From NCBI GenBank assembly GCA_017506865.1, contig JAFCMP010000334.1, positions 930,001-994,000 of the forward strand: DNA of 64,000 bases, given 5' to 3'. Within the stretch, counting starts at the first letter, position 1; every line of letters starts with the position of its first letter. Of this stretch, positions 20,376-32,300 are shown piece after piece. The position numbers were made by a program, and so were the translations under genes. Source of the stretch: Tribonema minus. Lineage: Eukaryota; Sar; Xanthophyceae; Tribonematales; Tribonemataceae. The notes under the pieces were generated by a model. The model did not search any database. It saw nothing but the letters and a program-made list of their open reading frames with translations, and was not told the origin of the DNA.

Positions 20376-22628
20376 ATGTTCGGGCCGGCGGACACCCTCG
20401 CAGCCGCCGCCGCTGCCGACGCAGGTGCCAGTGCGGCGCTGCAGCACCCCCCCTCTAGCGGAGTCCATGACAGCCAGTCGCCCTCAGTGATGCTCCAGCC
20501 AGCAAGCATTCCTGGCGGAGGCGGCGGCAACAGCGGCGTCACTACTGGCGGTGGGGGCAACTGGACCGGAGGCGCGCCTGCCGAGAGCGGTCTCAACAGA
20601 GGTGCCGCACGCATGATGGCAATCTTAGCAGTAATGAAGCCATCGGGCACCGTGCGGCGCGCAAGCGTCGTCGCCGGTGCGACGGTAACCGCAGCGGAGG
20701 TGCGTGCGTGCCATAATATGCACGCTTTCATTGCGCGGCCGTGCTCTCGTGTCACTGACTGAGCTCCTTACGCTGCGGCGCTCTCATGAAATGTTGGGGG
20801 CGTTGACGGTAGAGCTGAGGTCCCGTTGAACGATCGCAGCAGAACGCAACACATTGTGATGAGTTGCATGAGGGCATCATGAAATGTTGGGCTTTGACTG
20901 TAGAGCTGAGGTGCCGTTGAATGATCGCAGTAGAGCGCAACGCATTGTGATGAGTTGCATGAGGGCGCCTGCGTGCCCAACCGCTCCAGACTGAGGTGCG
21001 TGGCACGCATATGGCTTTTCATGCAAGGGGAATCGCTGCGCAAGAGTGAATTCAAGCGGTCTGAGCGGCGTACAGACTCCACGACTCTGGTGCCTACTTG
21101 TTGCTGTAGGTATTGGACTGCACACATTCGCCGCTGCATTGCTGGTCGACAGCTTTCAGCGCATCGGCGTTGCATGGGCAGCGGGGGTTGTCGGTGGCAG
21201 CAAATTGTTCAGACGCCCACAGTGAGCGTCAAGTTGCTTGACGACACGCTTATGCCGTGTTGTGACAGGTGCTGAGGCTGTTCGCAAAACTCGGCGGCCA
21301 GGAGGTGACGGAGGCGGCGCTGGCCCGAGCCTTAAGTGAGTGTACATGCGATGCCGCTTCTTGTTGATGTTTGTGGTGGTTGAAGGCCTGCAAACTGGGT
21401 ATGCATGCCCTTAGTCGCAATGGTGCAATCCTGCACTGGCACCACTCAGACATCAACCTCAATGCATGCATCATATGAAGAGCCACTGAAAACTGTGGTC
21501 ATCGTCTCCACTGTGCGGACGGATTCCATGTGCATCTACCTCAACGTGGAGTGGAGATAAGCTCCATGGATTGCCATGTCTAGCATGAGCGGACTTGGTG
21601 CAGCGCTTGCAGGTCGTCATATTGCAACCTGAATGCTCTCCGCTGCTCAGTAGTGCAACGCCGCCACGCCAGCGCAGCGCCGCAGTAGTCTGGCATGAGC
21701 GGACTTGGTGCAGCGCTTGCAGGTTGTCATACTGCAACCTGAATGCTCTGCTCTGCTCAGTAGTCTGGCATGACCGGACTTGGCCCTTCGCTTGCAGGTT
21801 GTCATGCTATGATTTTGCAACCCGAATGCTCTGCTCTCCCCAACCTTTGTGCCGCAGCCATGGACGAACAGAAATCGTTGGTCTGGTACTACGTTCAGCA
21901 CAACAAGGACGCGCTCCCGCGGCTACTGCACAGGTATGCATCGCGGTCGTTGCTGAGCGCTGTGCAATTGAACTGTTGGTTGCTTTCTGTTTGTTTGTGC
22001 AATGAGAGCAAACCTGCAGCGAGCACATTGCCAATGTCAGTTTGTGGAAGGCTGAGGCGTCACTGCAACAGGCACATTTGAACCATGAGGGTCGCACTGA
22101 AATGTCCCTCTGCTCAGCAAGCTTCAGCCATCATGGGTTGGGTGCAGGCGTGAGAGATCGCGCGCACCGGCAGGCTGCTATCGCTGGTGGCCTGTAGAGC
22201 GCCGAATGCATATTAACAGGGCCTCACCACCTCTTGCTGATGATACCGACGCCTCTGCTCGTGGCTCTCTTGACACTGCTCGCAGCTTGTGCATGAGCGG
22301 GGGCTTACATGCGGCATTGCGCTCCGCCGACGCTGGCACAGGCAGAGAAGCTCCAGCCATCACGCCGGGGACCGCTGGCCCAGAGGCGCGCGCCGCCGCA
22401 GGTGCACAGCGGCAGCAGCAGCAGCGCGGACGTAGCGCGGAGGCTGCCGCGGCTGCGTCGAAGCCATACGCAAAGCCCGCGGGCGGCGGCTGCATGAAAG
22501 GTGCAGCGCCTGCCATGCCGCCGCCGCCTACGGGTGTACTGCAGCCGTTGCGGCAGTCACAGGGGCAGTGGCTGGTGTCAAAGCGGCAGAAGGTTATGGC
22601 GCAGCAGCAGCAGCAACAGCAGGCCTGA
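20376..22628 (+). CDS. Protein of unknown family with poly-Gln C-terminus
   Basis: Four exons join with matching phases: ?-20699, 21269-21335, 21858-21933 and 22220-22628 (phases 0, 1, 2). Donors are GTGCGT, GTGAGT and GTATGC; acceptors are ACAG, GCAG and ACAG. The frame of exon 1 is open back to 20238; the first ATG is at 20376, giving 291 residues, and an upstream exon is possible. Exon 1 is Ala/Gly/Pro-rich. The best-ordered part crosses exons 1-3: VLRLFAKLGGQEVTEAALA followed by MDEQKSLVWYYVQHNKDALP, an amphipathic, probably helical segment. Exon 4 is disordered and ends with KRQKVM and a Gln run. I do not recognise the family. A proline-rich frame on the opposite strand (20216-20755) is the main rival for exon 1, but only the + strand gives a spliced continuation. 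Confidence 0.55.
20788..20970. repeat. Two tandem 93-bp units in intron 1 of the unknown gene
   Basis: Each unit starts GAAATGTTGGG and ends with GATGAGTTGCATGAGGGC. The two copies are about 90% alike, so the duplication is fairly recent. Confidence 0.85.
21577..21857 (+). repeat. Three tandem ~80-bp units ending at the exon 3 splice acceptor
   Basis: The unit begins GTCTGGCATGAGCGGACTTG, continues GCGCTTGCAGGTTGTCAT and ends with GAATGCTCTGCTCTGC. The third and most diverged unit runs into the acceptor used by exon 3 (21858). The intron's 3' end has been triplicated, leaving two extra TTGCAGGT acceptor-like sites upstream. Confidence 0.85.
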
Positions 22629-23318
22629 GCTGCTGCAGCACTCAGCGTCACAACGAGAGTGCCCACTGGCTGCATCACAGCCACAGCTCTCAGCACCGCA
22701 GCAGCAGCGCTCGGCGTCACAGCAAGAGGCCAGCCCAGCACCGCAGCAGCAGCGCCGCCCATGACGAGCACGTGCCGCATCCGTGACGAATGTGTGTGCC
22801 GCATCTCAGCACTGCACATCTGGCGTGCTCACTGCACCTACTTAGACTGGATGAATGCACACCACATGCCACTGGGCAATCCAAACATCACAAGTGTCAG
22901 CCAGCACGCCTCTGCTAAATTGTATAATTTCAACACCACAGATGGCGGTGCATGCGATCTGCTTGTACATCTGCATCTGCACTGAGGCCTCCACAAGACA
23001 GAGCAGCGCAACTTCATGTACACTTAAGCCTCCACAAGACAGAACAGCACAACCAAGAAGCAGAAGCTCACTGATTCATCAAAACAAGTATTGCCATCCA
23101 TTCCCTTCAGTCTGTGTCTGGCTGCCGCAAAATGCTGGTGCCGCATCGCTGTCCCACGCCAGTGCTGCCAATTTGAATGTGGCTTTCGTGCATCTTCGCC
23201 TCGGCTGTCGCGTCTGCAGCACCGCCGCAGCTCTCTGACCTGCAGCAGCTGCTAGATATGTACGTGGTACCACATGGTACCCCTGATGCCATGAAAATTT
23301 ACCCCCCCCACAAGCTTG
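22629..23318. other. Convergent spacer
   Basis: This lies between the unknown gene (+) and the aminopeptidase (-) and holds both 3' ends. CAG-rich sequence continues to about 22760. At about 22985-23055 a ~42-bp unit starting GCCTCCACAAGACAGA is duplicated. No gene is supported. Confidence 0.55.
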
Positions 23319-26300
23319 CTACAGGCCAGCCGCTGGCAATTCGTCGAGCAGCTGACACAGCAGCGCGACGCCGTAGCCCGTCGCGCGCGGCCCCTGGTGC
23401 GACGGCGCCGCCATGTCTATGTGCAGCCACGCTCCGCCGGCCTCGAAGAACGGCTCCAGGTGGTTGCCGATGAACTGCGCCGCGCAGCTGACCTGCAGGG
23501 GGCGGTGAATGAGGAGAGGAGTACATGTTGAACCGGGCGGCGTATGGAGAACATTCACCAGCAGCAGTGGTTGGTGCAAATGCGCAAAGCAGCAAGTGGC
23601 AGCCGGAGCGTGCCCGTTGTGACAGCGCAGATCCCTCATGACATGCATCAATCACTTGCAAAACAAAAATGAAATCTGGTGAGCGCACGTTTTGAACCTC
23701 AAAAAGCCCTCAGCACCGTACAAAAATGCACGCTAGCGGGCACATAGCACGGCAGTTCGCCAGCGTTTTGCCACTTGTGCGCCCCATCGTGGGGTGGTGT
23801 GGTGTTGTTGCACCCCTTGTGCTTCAAGATGACATCATAGACACCAAACGCACCTCATTGCTTTTTCATTCACATGAGGGAAGCTGGTGCCGATAGTAAC
23901 TGGTGCGCCTCAAATATCGTACTTGGAAAGAACTCAAGATGAAAGCCTAAGGAACCGACCTGGAGGGGGTACCAGATACAACTGGAGGGCAACCCTTCCC
24001 ACCATCCAGCACTGTGGGTAATGTAAAGCGAAAACTTGTGACATCCAGGCCTTTACCCCAATGAAGCAATATCATCTGTGCCACCCTTCAATACATGGCC
24101 GAATGACAAGCACCACCAGTCAACTTTTGATTAGGTACTTGAGAGCATTGTCGTGCTGCTCAACGCATGCGCACGCACCGCAATTCGGGAACTTACCCGC
24201 GCACTTTGCTCTGGAAGTGCTCTTTGCTGAATATCGCTGAGGCTGTGCAACTCAATGAGGCACTTGCCAGTGAGTCAATGTCTTGTCGCAAAAATGCGCG
24301 ATGCTCAAGCACCTGCATGACATTAGTCAACACAGCGTATCGTACCTGCGCATTGGACCGGCACGCCACCGAGTTCTTCATGTCCGCGACGGCGCTCGCG
24401 AATTCCGCCGCAAAGAACTCCGGCGCGTACGGCACCGGGAACGTCAGGTCGCCGCACTGCCGCCCTGCCGCCTGCGTGCGCGGGGAGAGAGACACGGCAA
24501 CGACGCTGAGAGCTGCTGCGTCGGCGCGGTGCGGCAGGTGTCGCCTCAAGAGCAAACCTCAACTTGAAGTGAACATGCAGACTGCGTGCTGCTGAGGTGC
24601 AGCGTTCCCCCAGGCAGCGGCGGTGGTCAAGGCCTCGCCAGAAATGGCATGAAGACATGATGAGGTGCCACGTGGATCTTATCTGAGATTGGGTAGGGGG
24701 TCTGACACACGACTGCGTAATCTGATGAAGCGACTGGCTTGAGCAAAGTGTGCCGAGCTGGCACTATTCTGCCACTAAAATTGCTGCCGCAATGCATGCA
24801 TGAAGAAGTTGTTTGTGCTGACAGTAGTGAGCGAGCCCCACTTCTCGCAAGCGGAACTGGACATGTTCGCGCTGGTGTGCAATGTACAAAATCTGGCAGG
24901 ATAGAGCCTCACAGAACAGAGAAAGAGGTCCAGTAGTAGGCGCAGGAACTTTCTCACGCAGAAGCGGAGGAGCTTTGGCGCACTGCGTCTACAAGGCGAG
25001 ATCAGGCGGCGACCCCGGCGCTGCATGCACCGTCAACAGCCTAGGTCCAGCAGAATTCGAGTTCGCGGGTCACAGTGGCGTGTAACGCTGCAACAGTTTG
25101 TAGAACACATCTGCCAACTCCCACTGACGTGCTGCGACGGTGAATCCCGTTCTTGGCATCATCACGCGTGACAAGTTTCTGACGCTGTATGCTGAGCAAG
25201 ACGCAGCATGGACATTGATCACGGAGCGCATGCTGCCACGGCAGGTGCGTAACGGAGACAAACTGGGGTTAGCTCCCGAAAGCAAAGTTGCTGTCCGTCT
25301 ACACACTGGGCAGAGAAAAAATGAGAGCATGGCGGCTGCAAACGGGTGGACGTAATCTGCTCTGGGTGCCCAGTTTCATGTGCGTTGAAAACATGAACCG
25401 CAGTGACTGCCTATGCACCCTGTAGTACAGGGGGGAGTATTTTTTTCCTGCAAAGAAAGCCATGCAGGCAGGAAGGTTGTACTAGCCGTGTTTCTGAGAC
25501 AGCAAATACTGCGCCAGCACACCAAAGTAGAGTTGTTTTGGCGTAGAGAGTGCATATCAAGACCATGCATTTCGATGGGACGCGCCTCGCTCACGGCGCA
25601 GGCATGCGTTACAAACCATGGCACAGACGTTATTTCGCTTCCTGGCTCTTCGGCCGTCTACTGAGGAGGGGGCGCTGTGGCTGCTAGCAAGGTGCATATG
25701 CCGCACACATAGCTCTGCAGGATTGCGGGGAGTGGAATGTGCACAGACAGGTGCCTGACGCTGTTTCCCATGCGGTTCGGGCAATCTAGGCCCCAAAGCA
25801 TGCCCAGAGCGGTCAGTGGCATCATCAACCAAGCGCCGCGTGCGGAGGTGTGAAGGCGCTAACGAGGTGCTACGGCGCTGGCCACCGTGCAGGAGCTACA
25901 TGCGCTCGTTTGCAGCCGCCATGCTCTCATTTTCCCCCTGCCAATCGTGTAGACAGACAGCAACTTGCTGTCAGGAGCTGACCCCTGCTCATGCCCGTTC
26001 CGCACCTGACGCGGCAGCAGGGGCTCAGTAGCAAGTGTCCCCGCCGCACAATGCTCGGCGTGCATAGCAAAATGGTTATGCCAAGTACTGGCTTTGCTGC
26101 GGAACACGTCGCATGAAGTTTGCAGAAGGTTTCAGAAGGCTTGCTGCGGCGCCACGCGCGACTGTGCCCTGTGCGCCTATGGTCTGCTGCATCCGGCTTT
26201 GAAGATCGATATGTGCATCCCGCTTGGCGCCTGCTGCACCAGATTTTGCTGCTATGCGCAGGAGCTACCTTGCTGTTGTATGCGTAAACTCCTCAGCGCG

Positions 26301-29300
26301 CAACTGGACCGCCTTCTGAGCATTGCAAATGTGGCAAACGAGGCCTGTTCTACCTGCATCCAGCATCTCTCTCTTGCCTTTGCCCACCAGCAGAATTTTT
26401 TTTCCGCACGCAAAGTAGAAAACTAAGTGACCCCAGATTTTGATCCTCCTACAAGCAGCAAACTGCCCAAATTCACTCGACAGGTCTAACTTAAAGCTAG
26501 TTGTTGCAACTTTCTTTGGTTGCATAACTGTACTCAAAATCTCTTCAACCTTCATTGTCTATTCCAAACACAAATACTCGAACACATGCCTAAGTATTTA
26601 GAAAGTTAGAAATTGTAGATACTGCCAAATGCGGCCCAAGCTTTGGTGTTTGCTGCTTGTGCGCCGCGACACCCGCCGATCTTAGTGCCAAGCATGCATC
26701 GCGACATTCAGTTTGACCACATCAGAACCAGACATATGCGCCACTGCTAGTACCTCATCAAGAAGAACGCTCGATGAGTTATCAGCACATGACTATACCG
26801 ACTTGTGCCCGATCAGGCCAAGCAGGCCAGAAATAGAAAGGACCTGTGCACTGAAAAAAAATGATGGCAAAAAGTACCAGCATGAGGGCTGGGGGGCGTA
26901 GCGGTACAGGTGCACCGACGCTGCCAAATGCGCACTGATGATCTGCGCTCTGATCCCTGCAATCATTCATGAGGTAGAAACCCGGTGCAAGACAATCACA
27001 ATGTGCTGAATTGTGTTCCTCTATTTGTTAAAGCAGTGCTTCAGGGCGTGCACAGGGCGCTGCCGCGGGCTGGCGCTGTGGGTGGTGTGTGCTGGTCCGC
27101 ACAATAATGGTTTTGTAGTTTCCAACTTCAATGGGCGCAACACAGCGTCGCGCCACAGGCCAACCAATCACAGGTGTCTGAAGCGATTGCTGAGTCACTT
27201 GATGAAACAGCGGTGCAGATTGCTGTGTGCCGTGAGGCCTGCTGTTCCAGACCAGCCGGTGGCAATTGTGAGTTTTCAGTAGATTACCTGATGGAAGTAG
27301 CACCTAATGCAGGACCAATAATTTGTGAAACATGAGCAACAATCGTTTGCGTTTCTGTTTATTGTCACCCTGAACGAAACCTACTGTGTATTTTCTACTT
27401 GAAATATGATATGAATATTATAGTGCTGATGATTTTTAGAAAACACGCAGTAGTGGCAACATTTACTTGCCTGAGCAGCTGCTTCCAGTTTTTCGTTGTT
27501 GCAGTACATGGCCGCGTGGCGGTGACCAGTTGCTACGCCCTGCGCCCCGGTAAGGGTGGCCATGTCCACTATGACTGCGGGCTGCAGGGACAGGAGAGTG
27601 GCAGGGGAGAGTGTCACTAACATTCCGCACTCGCTGATTTGCTACTTATGTCATGTGCCGATTGAACGCGCGAAGAGATGCGCATGAAGCGCAGGATGCC
27701 TGCAGCAGCACTCGTCCGCATCGGCATTTGCAGGAGTGCAGGGGCCCAGCTGTGTGCACACCATGCAGATTTCCTATTTGGGTATGTATTTGATATGGTA
27801 GCTGCGGCACGCTCAGAACCCCACCGCAGTATCTGGGAGAACTTCAGAAAAAGAGGTCTTCCCACGCAGATGAGCATGTTCGCAACCTCAAGGTTGATCT
27901 TGAAGCACTCCAGAAGTGTCAAAATTGCACTGATCGTATTAAGCGCTGCAATGGAATGGAATTTGAGCAATGTTGGCAATGCAATTCAGGAAAGCGAAGA
28001 TTATGACATCGCCTCTACCTGCCTGCAAACCAAAATCAGAAATATTTGCGCAATATTTACAACTTCAACCTGCAGCTTCCACTGGCACTGTGCGAACATC
28101 AGTGTTCACAATTGCCTGCGTTCACAGTATTGCCCAGCATTTCCGCACGTGCGTGCACCCTACCTTTTGACTTCTTAAAGTACAGTTTTCTTCTGATCCA
28201 CGCCTGCAACTGCTTGGCTGCCTACGCGATTCAATGGCAAGCACGTACATACCACAACAGACAGACAGCGAGCTAATCGAAAAACATACATCTGGTTGTG
28301 ACAAACTGTGGCCTATCGCAAAACAAAAACGCTTTGTTGGTTTGTAGTACTTGGCTGTCCACAACACCAAGCTGTGAGCACAACTCACTCAGAATGGGGG
28401 CAAAGAATCTGAAGCAAAGAACAAACACACTCAGCAGCTGGAAATTGTAGAACTCGTACTTCGTCACAACAAATACATAATCAACTATCGACTCTTAAAA
28501 GTTTTCTGCCACACCTGCAGCTGCTTGGCTGCCCACGCGACGCCATCGGCGAGCACCAGCCGCCCCTCTGCATCAGTATTGTTGATCTCCACTGTCTTGC
28601 CGCTGTACATGACCTGGCGCAGCAACAGCAGCCAGACGGCAATCTCTCATAATGAGTCCACATGCATTGGCACGCAGGTGTCACAGCGGTCCCGTGTCTC
28701 AGCATTGACAAAAAAAATCTAGTCTGCATGGCCAGAAAGTATGAACTGAACTCCTCTATATATCATCAGCTTCTGAAAGATGACATGCACCAAGCCACAG
28801 CAGCCTGACATAGGTGCAAGTCAGCACTTGAATGCACCACCTCAGGTCACTACTTGAGGTACTCTTTGCGGGTGCAAATGTGCAGTGTCCAGCATATGCA
28901 TTGCGCACCGGCACAAGCAGCCATGCTTGGCATCAAGACAACACCCCGGTGGCAGCAACCGGCCAGCATTTGGTCAATGCGTGCATAATTCTTGTTTTAC
29001 TTGCTTCTGAGCACCTATATCATACATGGCTTGCTGGCATACAGCATCTGCATCAGCAGGGCAGGGAAAAAAAAGAAGCAAAATTATGGTGTGCATCCGC
29101 ATCGGCACTCTGGCTGCATATGGGGTATCAGGGTCTGGTTCAACTCTTCGGTCAATGATTTGAGGCAATTTTTCTAGAAGTGGCTTCTTGAGGCAATATT
29201 AGTAGAAATGGCTGAACAGCATCAAGAATAATTACACTCATAGGAATTGCACAATTTTTACGGTAATGCCATTGAAAGTGAAAGTTTTGACAGAAAGTGA

Positions 29301-32300
29301 AAGTTTTGACAGATAGTCTTCACCATCTACATGCAGTATGTCATCACTACCTGTAACATGATCTAGAAGGTGCAATGCTTGTATTCTCAACCAATTGATG
29401 ATCTGTAAAATTCCGCATCCAGCACATTCTTATTCTTATTCTTATTTTTTGACAAAAGCTATTTGTAGTGTGCTGCACATTTTACAGTTCCATGCAAGAG
29501 TTTCTGCAATGAGCTAAGGCCCGCCAAACCATATTCCTTGGGATTTTGTTAGTTGTGAGACAGCTGTGATGTTGACGAGCCGTTGGTGCTGGAGCGGAAA
29601 GTCCTTATGCCCAAAATGCTTGGGCAATTTTTTTGGTGCCCTACAAACACCTACACCAACCATTCTGGAACAAAAAGCAAATGGTGCTGGGGCTGGATAA
29701 TTGTCATGCCCGAAAATGCTTGAACAAAAATGCCAGTGCCCTAGAAACACCTACACCAACCATTCTGGAACAACAGCAAATGGTGTGCTGGGGCTGGAAG
29801 ATCACTATGCCCGGAAAATGCTTGGACAATAATGCTTGTGCCCCATAAGTCACCTACACCAACCGGTTTGGAAAAAGAGCCAATTACAAGGAACAGTTTT
29901 GGGCATGACCCTACAGACATTGTGTCTCCAGGGACTGTCTGGCATAAAACAACATCCTTGGAAAATCATTTATTTGACAGAAGACTATGGTCCAACAGCA
30001 ACACCTGCAACACCCGCTCTTATCTTGCGCTAAAGCAACAGGACAGGCATCAGTGTATCATTAAAAACAAAAATCATGAAAAACCCTTGGCGAAACTTTC
30101 CATTAGCTATGCCTGGGTTACCCGGTTCGTGGTCAACGTACGCATGTACTCAATTTCAAGACATTGTTTTTGGGGAAATTGACAGATGAAACATAAAGAT
30201 GTTGACATTGTCACATTTTTCTCCACGACAAAGCTTCTTCATTACTTAATTTATTTTTTGACAATTTCAAACTACGTTAATCAAATACTCGGCAGTACAC
30301 CGCCGTCTGCAAATATGTGTCACTCCAGACCCATCAGTTACACAGTAATGGTTTCAAATGCCTCCTTCAAGAGCTCTGGGCTACAACAACTTTCTGATCC
30401 CGCTGACATCAAAATACGCCCATGGGTGTTGCCGTTGCTGTAGATCACGGCATGCATCGGGATGCAGCCGGCGCGGCGTTCTACACATTGCATCTGTTTT
30501 CTTTGCATGAACGTGGTGCTACCGCAAGTCACAGAGTACAACCCCCCTCTTGTACAAGAACCCTCCACCGAACTTCGTGAAGTATACTGGTGCAGCAGTA
30601 GCAACCCCCCCACATCCAAAGCACGAAAAGAATAAACTCTTGCTGACCGATCTATTTGCATATAAATGGCGACGCAAATCATCAGCTATGGCATTGGTAG
30701 GTGCTTAACGGATTGCATCGCACCACCAGTGACGTGTACCGGTTAACGAGCGGCAACCAGTTACCGATTAAAACTGGTACAAACACTGGTACGGGTTCTG
30801 GTGTCACCAGTATACGGGGCATCTCTGCAGCATATGCTGGCGCAGCCACTCACGCAAGTGCGAAGTGAGGGGCACATTGTACTCCTATAAGACCCACGCC
30901 TCCAATAAGACGCCCCGTTTTCCCAGCATGGAACCTCACAGCGCGAGTAGACGGGGAGGCGTTATACTTTGTGACTTACGGTATTGCAGTGGGGCATGCT
31001 AATAGCAGCACTGTAAATGTACCAAAGGAATTGCGTTTTGTTGTTGCCCCAAGAAGAAGTGCATTGCTTGTTCCGATGGCTTTGCGAGTCATCACTGCAC
31101 ACTGTTCAAAAAGCACCTGCAGTCAGCGAGCAAACAATCAGTGCATGCGTTTCTTTCACCTACGTCAGACAATATTGGTTTGACTTTATGCTTCATTATC
31201 ATGATTAACTTACGTGAATGTCGTCAGGCCGCGTAGCAGCCGCCGACACGCTGTTCTCGGCCATGCACAGGATGGCACTCAGTGGGCGGTTGAGGCCGCC
31301 GCGCTTGACGGCTGCAACAAAGGCGCACAGCACCGCCGCGCTGCCGCCCATGTCCGTCTTCATCCCGGGCATGCCGTCCTTGCTCTTGATGGACAGACCG
31401 CCTGCATGCAGCCGGTGCACGTGCATTTCTTTGAACTGTGTACATTTAATGTCAAAAGTTCTTTCGAAGGACATTTATTGATTTGATTGTAAAAGCTATG
31501 GGCCCAGGTTGATGGCATGCGCGGCAGTGCTTTGCTATTGATAACAGTGCTCGGGACGAGCAGATGTGGCAACGTATGTGCACAGAGCATTGCTGCATTA
31601 TCGCAAATGCCCGCTTCCACCCAGGCCCTGCATCATCTTCCATCTTGATTGATGGACCTTGCAGGTCACCAATCACAGGGGAGCAGGCGTTATGTGCCAT
31701 CATTTGTTGTTAAAAACATGCCAGAGGGAATATGGGGACAGAGCACTGCACCGCAGCTGTCTACTACCCTGTTCATGCCGGGCATGCCAACCTTGCTCTC
31801 AATCGGCAAACACGTGGGCGCAGCGACCGTGCCAGCGCATGTGACATATAGGCGTCCCATGCTAACAGTTATAGCCGACCCAAACATAGACTCTGCCAAC
31901 CACCGAGTGATGCAATGGTGCCAGAACACTGAGGCAAGCACCACTGCCTCAGTTGAGAGAGGAGCGGAGCACCGATGTCTGAGGTAAGCTCAGCACCAGC
32001 TGTCACTCAGTCTGACGTTCGACAAGAGAAGGCTGCGTCGACAACCCAGCAAAGTCACGTCTAAGCATTGCAGTCAGAGCGCACCTACAAAGCGTACCTG
32101 TGTCATAGACAATGCCCTTGCCCACCCACACCACGGGCTTGCCGACGGCGCCGCCGGGCAGCGTGTACGAAAGCACGACCATGGCCGGGGGCCCCACCGC
32201 CGCCTTGCCGACGCCATAGATGCCCCTCAGGCCTTCCTTCTCCAGGTCCTCCCCGCTGCACGGACACGAGGCGTGTTTTCGATCACGGCAGGGTCCTGGA

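Noticed and set aside
20216-20755. Proline-rich 179-codon frame on the minus strand
   Set aside because: It competes with exon 1 of the unknown plus-strand gene, but only the plus strand continues through phase-matched splice sites; kept as a minor alternative.
24880-25080. Possible extra aminopeptidase exon
   Set aside because: Flanking exons already join in phase with residue-for-residue family agreement, leaving no gap to fill.
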